Below are positions 17,288 to 26,592 of a stretch of DNA of 64,000 nt, piece by piece. The notes under the pieces are model-generated. The model was given only the letters and a program-made list of their open reading frames with translations, searched no databases and was not told the DNA's origin. This DNA comes from Pedobacter nutrimenti (GTDB lineage Bacteria > Bacteroidota > Bacteroidia > Sphingobacteriales > Sphingobacteriaceae). The position numbers were made by a program, and so were the translations under genes. The DNA lies in assembly GCF_003208655.1 (NCBI RefSeq), contig NZ_QKLU01000002.1, positions 126,285 through 190,284 of the forward strand, read 5' to 3'. The stretch's first letter is position 1, and each line of letters begins with the position of its first letter.

Positions 17288-17314
17288 ATCCCTGCTCCGG
17301 CGGGGATTTTTTTT
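17288..17314 (+). terminator. Terminator between susD and the hexosaminidase gene
   Basis: ATCCCTGC (17288-17295) pairs with GCGGGGAT (17300-17307) around TCCG and runs into eight T residues. It lies 18 bases after the SusD stop codon and 23 bases before the preferred hexosaminidase start. It probably attenuates expression of the enzyme relative to SusCD. Confidence 0.7.
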
Positions 17315-17336
17315 ATCTTTCCTAAAATCATTTGTT

Positions 17337-19856
17337 ATGCCCAGGACCTTTTGTTTATTTTTTTTGCTTTTGGCTTTTAAATTCCAAAGTTTTGCCCAGT
17401 TTACCGGGAAAACCTTAAACCAACTTCACATCCGATGGGAAATTCTGGAGAATGGCTATAAAAATGAAGCCCAAACCAGGTCTGTACTCCATATCAGTAC
17501 CTCAAAAAACTGGAAACTCCCTGCAAAGGGTTGGAAAATCTATTTCAATTTTGCCAGACCAATAAAACAGCAGCTGCAAACCTCTGGGCTAAATATCAAA
17601 CACCTGAACGGTGATTTTTTTGCCCTGGAACCTGGTGCAGATTTTAAAGGGCTGGCCCGGGGTGCTTCTTTAAAAATTGAATTTGTTTCAGGGGATTGGG
17701 TGGTTAGTGCCACAGATGCCCCCTCTGGTTTTTATTTAGTCCTGGACAATTGGCCGGAACGGACCTTTAGTATTCCCGATGTAAAAGCCATCCCCTCTGT
17801 CCAGAAAAAACAAATTGCACGCACAGCCCAGGACCAGGTCCCTTTTACAAATGCTTCCATCCTTTATGCGCAAAACAGTCAGATCAAAGATCTGGAGCCT
17901 GTGGTAAAAATTTTTCCCACACCTGTAAGCTACACCCTGGGCACAGGCGCTTTCAATCTGGATGCTTCAGTAAATATTCATGCCGATCCATCCTTCGGCC
18001 TCGAAAAAAAACAGCTGGAAACTTTTATCTCCTCTGCTTTCCTTCCAGGCAAAAAAAAGCAGCCGCATGGCCCGGACATACAACTTCTGCAGAAACAAAT
18101 GCCTGAAGAAGCCTATGAGCTTCAGGTGAGCAGCACCGGGATCCGGATTTCTGCCGCCTCCGCTACGGGAATCTTTTACGGAATTCAATCCCTGAAAACA
18201 CTCCTGCCGCCTGTACTTTTTAAAAAGCCACAGAAAAAAGTTCAACTGCAGGCACTAAATGTATATGATGAGCCCCGTTTTGGGCACCGTGCATTTATGC
18301 TCGATGTGGCCCGGAACTTTCAGCAGAAAAAACAAGTGCTCAAATTACTGGACCTGATGGCCCTGTACAAACTCAATGTGCTACATTTTCACCTTAATGA
18401 TGATGAGGGTTGGAGACTCGAAATTCCTGCCTTGCCAGAGCTGACTTCTTATGGAAGCAAAAGAGGCCATGATGTAAAGGAAAAAAATCACCTTCAGCCC
18501 AGCTTAGGTTCAGGACCGGATGCAAATAACCCTTATGGAAGTGGTTATTACAGCAAAGCGGACTTCATTGAGATTTTAAAATATGCCAATGAAAGACACA
18601 TACGGGTTATTCCTGAAATCGAAAGCCCAGGTCATGCCCGGGCAGCAGTTAAGGCGATGGAAGCCAGAAATGACCCAAAATACCTGCTCAGTGAAAAAGA
18701 CGACCTTTCAGCTTACCGTTCTGTACAGTACTGGAATGACAATGTGATGAATGTTGCCCTACCCTCTGTATATAATTTTATCGAAACCATTACCACCGAA
18801 ATACAAGCAATGTATAGGACTGCAGGCGCTCCTTTAAAAACCATTCATTATGGTGGGGATGAAGTTCCTACCGGGGTTTGGGAAAAATCACCTGCTGTGA
18901 AAGCATTAATGAAACAGGACAGCACAATTAAAACAGCAGATGACCTTTGGGGCTATTACTATGGCAAAGTCAATAACATTCTGCAAAAACATGGCCTCTA
19001 CCTAAGCGCCTGGGAAGAAGCCGGCACCCGTAAAATAGACAAAGATGGTAAAAAAGAAACCATTTTTAATGAAGCTTTACTGGGCCAGAACCTACACCTG
19101 GAGGTTTGGAACAATATGATGGGCTGGGGTGCTGAAGACCTCGCCTACCGTTTGGCCAATAAAGGCTATAAGGTGATTTTTGCCGGGGTTACCAACTTAT
19201 ACTTTGACATGGCTTATTACAAATCTTTTGACGAGCCAGGTTATTACTGGGGTGGTTATGTCGATGTGGACAAACCTTTCAGCCTGATCCCTTACGATTA
19301 CTACAAAAACACAAGCACTGACCGAATGGGCAATACCCTGCCGGACGGTTTTTTTAAAGACAAGCAGCGGCTGACCGAAGAAGGACGCAAAAACATTGTT
19401 GGCTTGCAGGGCGCTCTTTTCAGCGAGGTAAGCAAGGGACCGGTCGTAATGGAATACCTGATTCTGCCAAAAATGCTTGGACTGGCAGAAAGGGCATGGG
19501 CAAAAGATCCAGACTGGGCAAAGGAAAAAGATGCAGAAAAATCTTCGAAACTCTACCAGCAAAGCTGGTCTGAATTTCTTGGCATCCTGGGCAAAAGGGA
19601 ACTGCCAAGACTTGATTATTATGCCGGCGGCTTCCAATACAGGATCCCGCTTCCCGGCGCAATAATAAAAGACGGTGCTGTACAGGCCAATGTACAAATA
19701 CCGGGCTTACAAATACGCTATACCACTGACGGCTCTGCACCTACCGCAAAAAGCAAGCGTTATACTACACCCCTAAAAGTTAAAGGAAAGATTACACTGG
19801 CGGCCTTTAATCAAAATGGAAGGTCAGGAAAAAGCATCAGCATCCTGAACCCTTAA
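17337..19856 (+). CDS. Beta-N-acetylhexosaminidase, glycoside hydrolase family 20
   Basis: GH20 enzymes release terminal GlcNAc or GalNAc from chitooligosaccharides and glycoconjugates. The protein is 839 residues from ATG 17337, which begins a signal peptide ending near SFAQF; the longer frame from 17271 would put 22 polar residues before it. Domains in order are a chitobiase-type carbohydrate-binding domain (about 25-165), a GH20b domain (about 195-320), the catalytic barrel (about 325-720) with the Asp-Glu pair at residues 508-509 in HYGGDEVP, and a chitobiase C-terminal domain (about 760-839) with IRYTTDGSAPTAKSKRY. Its full chitobiase architecture and its position after SusCD support chitin- or GlcNAc-oligosaccharide use. 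Periplasmic or surface location is inferred. Confidence 0.94.
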   Translation: MPRTFCLFFLLLAFKFQSFAQFTGKTLNQLHIRWEILENGYKNEAQTRSVLHISTSKNWKLPAKGWKIYFNFARPIKQQLQTSGLNIKHLNGDFFALEPGADFKGLARGASLKIEFVSGDWVVSATDAPSGFYLVLDNWPERTFSIPDVKAIPSVQKKQIARTAQDQVPFTNASILYAQNSQIKDLEPVVKIFPTPVSYTLGTGAFNLDASVNIHADPSFGLEKKQLETFISSAFLPGKKKQPHGPDIQLLQKQMPEEAYELQVSSTGIRISAASATGIFYGIQSLKTLLPPVLFKKPQKKVQLQALNVYDEPRFGHRAFMLDVARNFQQKKQVLKLLDLMALYKLNVLHFHLNDDEGWRLEIPALPELTSYGSKRGHDVKEKNHLQPSLGSGPDANNPYGSGYYSKADFIEILKYANERHIRVIPEIESPGHARAAVKAMEARNDPKYLLSEKDDLSAYRSVQYWNDNVMNVALPSVYNFIETITTEIQAMYRTAGAPLKTIHYGGDEVPTGVWEKSPAVKALMKQDSTIKTADDLWGYYYGKVNNILQKHGLYLSAWEEAGTRKIDKDGKKETIFNEALLGQNLHLEVWNNMMGWGAEDLAYRLANKGYKVIFAGVTNLYFDMAYYKSFDEPGYYWGGYVDVDKPFSLIPYDYYKNTSTDRMGNTLPDGFFKDKQRLTEEGRKNIVGLQGALFSEVSKGPVVMEYLILPKMLGLAERAWAKDPDWAKEKDAEKSSKLYQQSWSEFLGILGKRELPRLDYYAGGFQYRIPLPGAIIKDGAVQANVQIPGLQIRYTTDGSAPTAKSKRYTTPLKVKGKITLAAFNQNGRSGKSISILNP

Positions 19857-19892
19857 ACAAACAAGGCCCCGGATTAGTGGGGCCTTGTTTGT
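19857..19892. terminator. Bidirectional terminator between hexosaminidase and rpoD genes
   Basis: ACAAACAAGGCCCC (19857-19870) pairs perfectly with GGGGCCTTGTTTGT (19879-19892) over eight bases. It serves the convergent hexosaminidase and sigma factor genes. The A/T-rich outer stem supplies U-rich tails on both strands. Confidence 0.85.
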
Positions 19893-20752
19893 TATCTGTA
19901 TTCCATCATTAATTTTCTGTTGAGCATTTCCCGAAGTGTCCTTATGGTCGCATCTTTGATCTGACGGACACGTTCCCTGGAAATTTTCATCATTTTTGCA
20001 ATGTCGTCCATACCCATGGATTCCCTACCATCCAATCCGTAATAAAGACGGATGATCTCTGCCTGACGCGCCTGCAAACGGCCGAGCATCCTGGCCAGTT
20101 CCTGGGAAAGGGATCTCCCTTCCACCACTTCATCTGCCGCAGGGCTGTTTTTATTTGCATAAGTATCCATCAGGGTAATTTCACTTTCCTCTGAAGGGCT
20201 GCTGTCCAGAGAAAGTGACAAACCCGCATGCTCCAGGTAATCAATCACTTTGTCTACGGTCAGTTCTGTATAATCGGACAACTCTTCCGGGGTCGGAAGG
20301 CGTTCAAACTGCTGCTCAAGTGTAGTAATCGCTTTATTGACCAACATAATTCCGTTCACCTGGTTTAAAGGCAGGCGTATAATTCTTTTCTGATCGGCAA
20401 TAGCCTGTAGCATGGCCTGCCTGATCCACCATACGGCAAAAGAGATAAATTTAAACCCCTTGGTATGATCAAACCGCTGTGCCGCCTTAATCAGCCCAAG
20501 GTTTCCTTCGTTGACCAGATCACCAAGGGTCAGCCCCTGGTTCTGGTATTTTTTTGCTACCGAAACCACAAACCTCAGGTTGGCTTTAACCAGTCTTTCC
20601 AGTGCAGCCTGATCACCTTCTTTTATTTTGGCTGCAAGTAAAACTTCTTCAGGTACATTGACCAGGTCTATTTTACTGATATCTGTAAAATAGCGGTTTA
20701 AAGAATCAGCATCGCGGTTGGTTATTGACCTTTCAATTTTAAGATCTCTCAT
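19892..20752 (-). CDS. rpoD: Primary sigma factor of RNA polymerase (RpoD/SigA type)
   Basis: The 286-residue protein has sigma-70 regions 1.2 (SLNRYFTDISKIDLVNVPEE), 2 (NLRFVVSVAKKYQNQGL to FAVWWIRQAML), 3 and 4 with a C-terminal helix-turn-helix (MMKISRERVRQIKDATIRTL). Bacteroidota primary sigma factors are this short, since they lack the long region 1.1 and non-conserved insert of E. coli RpoD. They recognise the TTTG/TAnnTTTG promoters seen elsewhere in the window. The sequence GDLVNEGNLGLIKAAQRFD matches the principal factor rather than an alternative one. It is transcribed alone on the minus strand. Confidence 0.93.
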   Translation of the reverse strand: MRDLKIERSITNRDADSLNRYFTDISKIDLVNVPEEVLLAAKIKEGDQAALERLVKANLRFVVSVAKKYQNQGLTLGDLVNEGNLGLIKAAQRFDHTKGFKFISFAVWWIRQAMLQAIADQKRIIRLPLNQVNGIMLVNKAITTLEQQFERLPTPEELSDYTELTVDKVIDYLEHAGLSLSLDSSPSEESEITLMDTYANKNSPAADEVVEGRSLSQELARMLGRLQARQAEIIRLYYGLDGRESMGMDDIAKMMKISRERVRQIKDATIRTLREMLNRKLMMEYR

Positions 20753-21167
20753 GTTCAGTTCAGATAATATAGTTCCGGCGGTGATTTGAAGTGCCAGAAG
20801 CTACCTGGTTTTATTTGCCTCGTCTAATTAATAACAGAACAAATCTGCAGGGTTTGGAACATATTGCCTAGTAAATCAATAACTTTAGAAAAAATGACTT
20901 TTTATGCAAAACAAAACCAAATAATGTTTCTTTTAACATTGGTTAAAGATTAAAGACAAAACATTATTTCCTTGTACTCTAGAGACATTGTCTTATATTT
21001 AAGCCGGGAGTACGTACACTATCTGCCAGAAAAAAAGACTGAAATAAAAATGTAAAAAACTTGAAATTTTAAAGGCTTAATCCAAGTTTTTATATATTTG
21101 AATGTTCATTATTAACCTGGCATCCTTTGTAAAAATTACACTAACTAAAAAAACAAAATAGGTTTTT
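20753..21167. other. 415-base intergenic region between rpoD and the Lrp gene
   Basis: This divergent region holds the leaders of both genes and no credible reading frame. It contains an 11-bp inverted repeat, AAATAATGTTT (20919-20929) and AAACATTATTT (20959-20969), separated by 29 bases that include a second imperfect inverted pair. A -7-like element TATATTTG lies at 21093-21100 for the Lrp gene, without a clear -33 box. I found no known RNA here. Confidence 0.5.
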
Positions 21168-21635
21168 ATGAATATTCCTGCGCTTGATGAAACCGATAAA
21201 GGCATTTTAAACCTGCTTCAGAAAGATGCCCATTTAACGATTGACCAGCTTGCCAAACAGCTCAAAAAGTCAAAAACCCCCATCTTTCAGCGCATCAAAA
21301 GGCTGAAAGAACAAGGTTATATTAAAGCCTTTGTTGCCCTGCTGGACCAGCAAAAAATCAGCCCGCTGTTCATTGCCTTTCCGCACATTCACCTGACCAG
21401 TCATTCAGAAGCGGTACTCCGTCAGTTCCAGGACCAGGTGAGCCAGTTTCCGGAGGTTATGGAATGTTACCACCTGACCGGAGATGTTGATTTTATGCTA
21501 AAGATCGTCCTTCCGGATATGCAGGCCTATAATAATTTTTTGAGGGAAAAACTGGCCAGCCTTCCAAACATAGGCAATGTGCACAGCTACCTGGTTTTAT
21601 CACAGGCAAAACACGACACCGCCTTAATACTTTGA
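21168..21635 (+). CDS. Lrp/AsnC family transcriptional regulator
   Basis: This 155-residue regulator has an N-terminal winged helix-turn-helix (about residues 8-60; LDETDKGILNLLQKDAHLTI and LKKSKTPIFQRIKRLKEQGY) and a C-terminal RAM ligand-binding domain (about 70-150; VMECYHLTGDVDFMLKIVLPD). Lrp/AsnC proteins sense amino acids and regulate their metabolism. No target gene is evident. The neighbour is the convergent GlpR-type gene, which ends one base away with no terminator between them. It is divergent from rpoD. The specificity is unknown. Confidence 0.92.
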   Translation: MNIPALDETDKGILNLLQKDAHLTIDQLAKQLKKSKTPIFQRIKRLKEQGYIKAFVALLDQQKISPLFIAFPHIHLTSHSEAVLRQFQDQVSQFPEVMECYHLTGDVDFMLKIVLPDMQAYNNFLREKLASLPNIGNVHSYLVLSQAKHDTALIL

Positions 21636-21636
21636 T

Positions 21637-22410
21637 TTAGCCTTTGGGGGCAATGGTCACTTTGATGCCCCGGTCTTCCAGGATTTCAACCATCGAGGCG
21701 CTGATCCCCTCATCGGTAACAATGTGATGGATCTGGTCCAGACCACAAATTTTGCCCAAGCCCCGCTTACCAAACTTGGAACTGTCGGCCAGCACCACAG
21801 TAACCTGCGCCGCACCGATCATTTGCTGGTTCAGCCGGGCCTCCATCAGGCTTGTAGTGGTCAATCCAGTTTCCAGATCGATCCCGTCTACGCCCAGAAA
21901 CAAAATACTGCAGGATACATCTTTTAAAATTTGCTCTGCATAAGGCCCCATCACTGAAGATGAATTCTGTCTGAGCTGCCCCCCTAACTGCAAAACATCC
22001 ACATGCTGATGTTGTGATAATTCAAGTGCAACATTCAAGGCCGACGTGATCACTGTCAGGTGTTTTTCAGGGTGGATGGACCGGGCCAATGCCAGCATCG
22101 TGGTACCAGAAGCGATAATGATAGAGTCGTTATGTCCGATCATTTCCGCAGCCGCTTTGGCCAGTTGCTTTTTTTCCTCGGCATGAAGCTGTTCTTTTTC
22201 TGCAACAGGCTTGTCATTGGTATAGGGATTGTTTTTTGAACCACCCCCATGGGTACGGAAAAGCAGACCTTTATCTTCCAGCAATTTCAGATCTTTCCGT
22301 ATGGTTACTTCCGAAACTTTCATTTGTGCACTGAGTTCCTGCACATTTACATGCCCGGTTTCTCCGAGTTTTTTAAGGATCAGCTGGTGCCTTTGGGTTA
22401 TGGTTTTCAT
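21637..22410 (-). CDS. glpR: DeoR/GlpR-family repressor of the glycerol operon
   Basis: The 257-residue DeoR-family protein has an N-terminal helix-turn-helix (about residues 5-60; VSEVTIRKDLKLLEDKG) and a C-terminal sugar-phosphate sensor domain with the DxxxxxGTT-type motif (SIIIASGTTMLALAR) and LFLGVDGIDLETGLTT. It is divergent from glpD-glpK-glpF, which it very probably represses with glycerol 3-phosphate as inducer. The shared intergenic region has phased TTTCG repeats like GlpR half-sites. The name glpR is from context; the family itself is certain. A -7-like element on the minus strand lies at 22433-22440 (TAATTTTG). Confidence 0.85.
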   Translation of the reverse strand: MKTITQRHQLILKKLGETGHVNVQELSAQMKVSEVTIRKDLKLLEDKGLLFRTHGGGSKNNPYTNDKPVAEKEQLHAEEKKQLAKAAAEMIGHNDSIIIASGTTMLALARSIHPEKHLTVITSALNVALELSQHQHVDVLQLGGQLRQNSSSVMGPYAEQILKDVSCSILFLGVDGIDLETGLTTTSLMEARLNQQMIGAAQVTVVLADSSKFGKRGLGKICGLDQIHHIVTDEGISASMVEILEDRGIKVTIAPKG

Positions 22411-22417
22411 CTGGGGC

Positions 22418-22628
22418 TTTTCGTTTTCATCTCAAAATTAAATAAATCAAACCTAATACATTGGTTTTTATTTCATATTTCTTTCGTTTTTATTGTTTTT
22501 TATTTCGAATGGAAGTAAACAGCTAAATAAAACGTAACAAAACCGGTGAACAGATCAAAAAAGGTTTTGATTGTTTTTTATTTGTTTTGAATTGTTTTAT
22601 TTTTAGATTTGATATAAAGAAAACGAAA
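22418..22628. promoter_or_regulatory. Candidate GlpR operator array between glpR and glpD
   Basis: TTTCG occurs at 22419-22423, 22482-22486 and 22503-22507, and its complement CGAAA at 22624-22628. The pair at 22482 and 22503 are 21 bases, two helical turns, apart with ATTG between them. The 14-mer ATTGTTTTTTATTT occurs twice, at 22492-22505 and 22570-22583; the second copy overlaps the glpD -33 box. E. coli GlpR sites also use TTCG/CGAA half-sites. This fits repression of both divergent genes. Confidence 0.6.
22581..22611 (+). promoter_or_regulatory. Predicted glpD promoter
   Basis: TTTG (22581-22584), a 19-base spacer and TAGATTTG (22604-22611) match the Bacteroidota promoter consensus at every conserved position. 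It is 45 bases upstream of glpD, and its -33 box is inside the T-rich repeat thought to bind GlpR. Confidence 0.8.
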
Positions 22629-22656
22629 GCATCTAAAACACCTAAGAAAATCAAAA

Positions 22657-24240
22657 ATGAGCACCAACAGAAAAGAAATCACAGAAAGGATTACCGATCC
22701 GGACAAAGTCTGGGATGTAATTGTCGTTGGAGGGGGCGCAACAGGCCTTGGCGCAGCACTGGATGCCGTAAGCCGGGGTTATCAGACCTTGTTACTAGAG
22801 CAGGCGGACTTTGCCAAGGGCACTTCCAGCAGGAGTACCAAATTGGTCCATGGTGGGGTCAGGTATCTGGCCCAGGGTGACATCGGACTGGTCAGGGAGG
22901 CCCTGCATGAAAGAGGATTGTTGTTAAAAAATGCAGCACACCTGGTTAAAAACGAATCTTTCATTATCCCGAATTACGAGTGGTGGGGAGGTGCTTTTTA
23001 CACCATAGGGCTTACACTGTACGACCTGCTGGCCGGAAAACTTGGTTTTGGCAGAACAAAACACATTTCCAGAAAAAAGGTTGTGGAAAGGCTTCCGACC
23101 ATTGAACAAAAAAAATTATATGGCGGGGTGGTTTATCACGATGGTCAGTTTGATGACTCCCGGCTGGCCGTAAACCTTGCACAGACCAGTCTGGAACTTG
23201 GGGCCACCATACTGAATTACTTCAAAGTGACCGGCCTAGTCAAAGACCAAAAGGGTAAAATTTCTGGCGTAACTGCCACCGACATAGAAACGGGGCAGAC
23301 CTATATTTTACAGGGCAAAACCGTTATTAATGCGACGGGTGTATTTGTGGATGACCTTTTACAAATGGATAAACCCGAAAAAAAACCTCTGGTCAGGTCC
23401 AGTCAGGGTGTACACCTGGTCCTTGACCGCTCTTTTATGTCTGGTGAAGACGCCATCATGATCCCAAAAACAGATGATGGACGGGTACTTTTTGTTGTAC
23501 CATGGCACGATAAACTGGTGGTAGGAACAACCGACACGCCACTTGACCAGCACAGTCTGGAACCCGTTGCACTGGAAGAAGAAATTAACTTTATCCTAAA
23601 CACCGCTTCCAGGTATCTGAGCAAAGCCCCAGAGCGAAAAGATGTCCTGAGCGTTTTTGCCGGCCTGCGTCCCCTGGCAGCCCCAGAAGACGGCTCTTCA
23701 AAAACCAAAGAGATTTCCCGAAGTCATAAATTAATCGTTACTGAATCCGGCTTGATCACCATTACCGGGGGGAAATGGACCACCTACAGAAAAATGGGTG
23801 AAGATACCATCGATAAAGCGATAGAAATTGGTCAACTAAAAGCTGTTCCAAGCCAGACAAAAAACCTGTCTATACATGGCAATAAAAAGGATGTGGACCG
23901 CAGCAACCATTTGTACATTTATGGAAGTGATCAGGATGCCCTTACTGCCCTGGGAAAGGCACATCCGCAGTGGGCTGAAAAGTTGCACCCCCGCCTGCCA
24001 TTCTTAAAAACCGAAGTCATTTGGGGCATCAGGCAGGAGATGGCCAGAACCGTGGAAGACATTCTGGCCAGAAGGGTCCGTGCGTTATTTCTGGATGCCC
24101 GGGCAGCTATAGATGCCGCGCCTGAGGTGGCCCGGCTCATGGCAGCAGAATTGGGCAAAGACCAGACCTGGCAACAAGAACAGGTTCTTCAGTTCAGGAC
24201 CCTTGCCCAGTCTTATTTACTGGAGCCTTATACCCCTTAA
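22657..24240 (+). CDS. glpD: Aerobic glycerol-3-phosphate dehydrogenase
   Basis: GlpD oxidises glycerol 3-phosphate to dihydroxyacetone phosphate and passes electrons to quinone at the inner membrane. The 527-residue length is normal. The FAD-binding GGGATG motif is at residues 25-30, followed by GTSSRSTKLVHGGVRYL, and later by LFVVPWHDKLVVGTTDTP and ITGGKWTTYRKMGED. The C-terminal domain is the usual helical one. It is the first gene of glpD-glpK-glpF and lies behind the promoter and repeats at 22418-22628. The product feeds glycolysis or gluconeogenesis. Confidence 0.96.
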   Translation: MSTNRKEITERITDPDKVWDVIVVGGGATGLGAALDAVSRGYQTLLLEQADFAKGTSSRSTKLVHGGVRYLAQGDIGLVREALHERGLLLKNAAHLVKNESFIIPNYEWWGGAFYTIGLTLYDLLAGKLGFGRTKHISRKKVVERLPTIEQKKLYGGVVYHDGQFDDSRLAVNLAQTSLELGATILNYFKVTGLVKDQKGKISGVTATDIETGQTYILQGKTVINATGVFVDDLLQMDKPEKKPLVRSSQGVHLVLDRSFMSGEDAIMIPKTDDGRVLFVVPWHDKLVVGTTDTPLDQHSLEPVALEEEINFILNTASRYLSKAPERKDVLSVFAGLRPLAAPEDGSSKTKEISRSHKLIVTESGLITITGGKWTTYRKMGEDTIDKAIEIGQLKAVPSQTKNLSIHGNKKDVDRSNHLYIYGSDQDALTALGKAHPQWAEKLHPRLPFLKTEVIWGIRQEMARTVEDILARRVRALFLDARAAIDAAPEVARLMAAELGKDQTWQQEQVLQFRTLAQSYLLEPYTP

Positions 24241-24279
24241 AACAGCTGTTCATTTTTTAACCGATATAAACCTAACACC

Positions 24280-25782
24280 ATGGATGAATATATTTTAGCC
24301 TTAGACCAGGGCACAACAAGCTCCAGGGCTATTATCTTTGATCGTAACGGACAAATCAGGTCCATCGCACAAAAAGAATTTAAGCAGATATTTCCAAAGT
24401 CAGGCTGGGTTGAACACGACCCGAATGAAATATGGGCAAGCCAGGCCAGCGTTGCCGCTGAAGCCACCGTTAAAATGGGCCTCAATGGCACCAATATCAA
24501 GGCCATTGGCATTACCAATCAAAGGGAAACCACCATCGTATGGGACAGAAAGACCGGAGAACCCATATACAATGCGATCGTCTGGCAGGACAGGCGTACA
24601 GCTGATTTTTGTGATGAATTAAGAAAAAAAGGCAAAACAGAGCTGATCCGCTCTAAAACAGGGCTGGTTCTGGATGCTTATTTTTCCGGCTCCAAAATAA
24701 AATGGATCCTGGATCATGTAAAAGGCGCGCGTGAAAAGGCCAATGCCGGAGAACTGGCCTTTGGAACCGTAGACAGCTGGCTGGTCTGGAAATTTACCAG
24801 GGGCCGTGTGCATGTAACCGACATTACCAATGCCAGCCGGACCATGCTCTTTAACATCATTACCCAGCAATGGGACCCGGAGCTGCTCGGCTTACTGGAC
24901 ATCCCTGAAAGTATGCTGCCGGAAGTCAAACAATCGAGTGAAATTTACGGAGAAACCACAACCACCATTTTTGCCTCAAAAATCCCTATTGCGGGCATTG
25001 CCGGCGACCAGCATGCCGCCCTGTTTGGGCAGATGTGTACAGAAAAGGCAATGGTGAAAAACACCTACGGAACCGGCTGTTTTATGCTGATGAATATTGG
25101 AAAAGAATTTATTGCCTCCAAAAACAACCTGCTCACCACGGTTGCCTGGAAAATCAACGGACAAATTCAATATGCTTTTGAAGGCAGTATATTTATTGCC
25201 GGAGCAGCTGTGCAATGGTTACGGGACGGACTTGGTATTATTCAAACCTCTGCCGATGTAGAGCGGCTGGCCTTAAGTGTAGAAGACACGCAAGGCGTGT
25301 ATTTTGTCCCTGCTTTTGCCGGCCTGGGTGCCCCTTACTGGCAGCCGGATGTCAGGGGAACATTTGTGGGCCTAAGCAGGGGGACCAACAAAGGCCATAT
25401 TGCCAGGGCAGCCATTGAGGCCATTGCCTATCAAACCATGGATGTTTTAAATGCCATGCAGGCAGATGCCGGAATGGAAATTAAAGAACTCCGGGTAGAT
25501 GGTGGTGCTACTGCAAATGACTTGCTCATGCAGTTCCAGTCAGATCTTTTGAACTGTAAGGTGATCCGTCCAACCGTGGTGGAAACCACTGCCCTTGGTG
25601 CTGCCTACCTTGCCGGACTGGCCACCGGTTACTGGAAAAATGTCGAGGAGATCCAGCAATTGTGGAAAGCTGAAAAAGAATTTATTCCGGCCGGAGACCA
25701 GGCGGTGATAAAAAACGGCATAAAAAACTGGAAAAGGGCCATTCACGCTGCCCAGGCCTGGAACGATAAGTTACCTGAGTAA
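24280..25782 (+). CDS. glpK: Glycerol kinase
   Basis: GlpK phosphorylates glycerol to glycerol 3-phosphate with ATP. The 500-residue FGGY-family protein shows DQGTTSSR (residues 9-16), GVTNQRE-like [11 protein letters not shown], the substrate loop WQDRRT, and the C-terminal ATPase segment [19 protein letters not shown]. It lies 39 bases after glpD and 20 bases before glpF on the same strand, so the three are one operon. Trapping of glycerol by this enzyme also makes the inducer of the divergent repressor. Confidence 0.97.
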   Translation: MDEYILALDQGTTSSRAIIFDRNGQIRSIAQKEFKQIFPKSGWVEHDPNEIWASQASVAAEATVKMGLNGTNIKAIGITNQRETTIVWDRKTGEPIYNAIVWQDRRTADFCDELRKKGKTELIRSKTGLVLDAYFSGSKIKWILDHVKGAREKANAGELAFGTVDSWLVWKFTRGRVHVTDITNASRTMLFNIITQQWDPELLGLLDIPESMLPEVKQSSEIYGETTTTIFASKIPIAGIAGDQHAALFGQMCTEKAMVKNTYGTGCFMLMNIGKEFIASKNNLLTTVAWKINGQIQYAFEGSIFIAGAAVQWLRDGLGIIQTSADVERLALSVEDTQGVYFVPAFAGLGAPYWQPDVRGTFVGLSRGTNKGHIARAAIEAIAYQTMDVLNAMQADAGMEIKELRVDGGATANDLLMQFQSDLLNCKVIRPTVVETTALGAAYLAGLATGYWKNVEEIQQLWKAEKEFIPAGDQAVIKNGIKNWKRAIHAAQAWNDKLPE

Positions 25783-25802
25783 AAACGCTTAACATTTTCA
25801 AA

Positions 25803-26531
25803 ATGACACCATTTTTAGCCGAATTTATAGGAACCGCCTTACTCATTTTATTGGGTGATGGTGTGGTAGCCAATGTTGTTTTAAATGAAACCAAAGGAAA
25901 TAACAGTGGCTGGATGGTCATTACCACCGCCTGGGCCCTTGCTGTTTTTGTTGGGGTTACTGTTGCCGGCCCGGTAAGCGGGGCGCATCTCAATCCAGCG
26001 GTAACCCTTGGCCTTGCCCTCACCGGGCAGTTTGCCTGGTCAAAGGTATTGGCCTATATCCTCGCCCAGCTTTTGGGGGCGGCAATGGGTGCCTTTCTGG
26101 TTTGGTTGATGTACCGGGACCACTTTAACCGGAACAACCCACCTGCCGCGATACTGGCTGTTTTTAGTACCGGTCCGGCCATCCGGAACTACAGCTCCAA
26201 TCTAATCAGTGAAATGATCGGAACTTTTGTGCTCGTTTTTACTGTGTTTTATATTTCAGGTGCTGAAATTATTCCTACCAAAACACCCATTGGACTGGGA
26301 ACAGTAGGGGCTATACCTGTTGCATTTTTAGTATGGGTTATTGGCCTTTCCCTGGGCGGCACTACAGGTTATGCGATTAACCCTGTCAGGGATCTTGGGC
26401 CAAGGATTATGCATGCCCTGCTTCCCATTAAAGGAAAAGGAAGCAGCGACTGGGCTTATGCCTGGATACCCATTATAGGCCCGCTTGCGGGAGCTGCATT
26501 GGCGGCCTTGGTGTACAACAGCATTCATTAA
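25803..26531 (+). CDS. glpF: Glycerol facilitator (MIP/aquaporin family)
   Basis: This 242-residue, six-helix channel of the major intrinsic protein family lets glycerol diffuse across the inner membrane. The first pore motif is NPA (residues 64-66, in GAHLNPAVTLG). The second is Asn-Pro-Val (193-195) in GYAINPVRDLGPR, where the usual sequence is Asn-Pro-Ala; the following Arg and Asp, characteristic of glycerol-conducting members, are present. It completes the glpD-glpK-glpF operon. A short hairpin at 26530-26555 follows the stop codon. Confidence 0.95.
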   Translation: MTPFLAEFIGTALLILLGDGVVANVVLNETKGNNSGWMVITTAWALAVFVGVTVAGPVSGAHLNPAVTLGLALTGQFAWSKVLAYILAQLLGAAMGAFLVWLMYRDHFNRNNPPAAILAVFSTGPAIRNYSSNLISEMIGTFVLVFTVFYISGAEIIPTKTPIGLGTVGAIPVAFLVWVIGLSLGGTTGYAINPVRDLGPRIMHALLPIKGKGSSDWAYAWIPIIGPLAGAALAALVYNSIH

Positions 26532-26555
26532 CATCCACCTGGTTACATGGATGTT
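26530..26555 (+). terminator. Possible terminator of the glp operon
   Basis: AACATCCA (26530-26537) pairs with TGGATGTT (26548-26555) over ten bases. It is followed only by AAATAAAAA, not a T-run, so it is a weak candidate. Confidence 0.3.
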
Positions 26556-26592
26556 AAATAAAAAGTGCTCAAACGACAAGAAAATAATCAGG

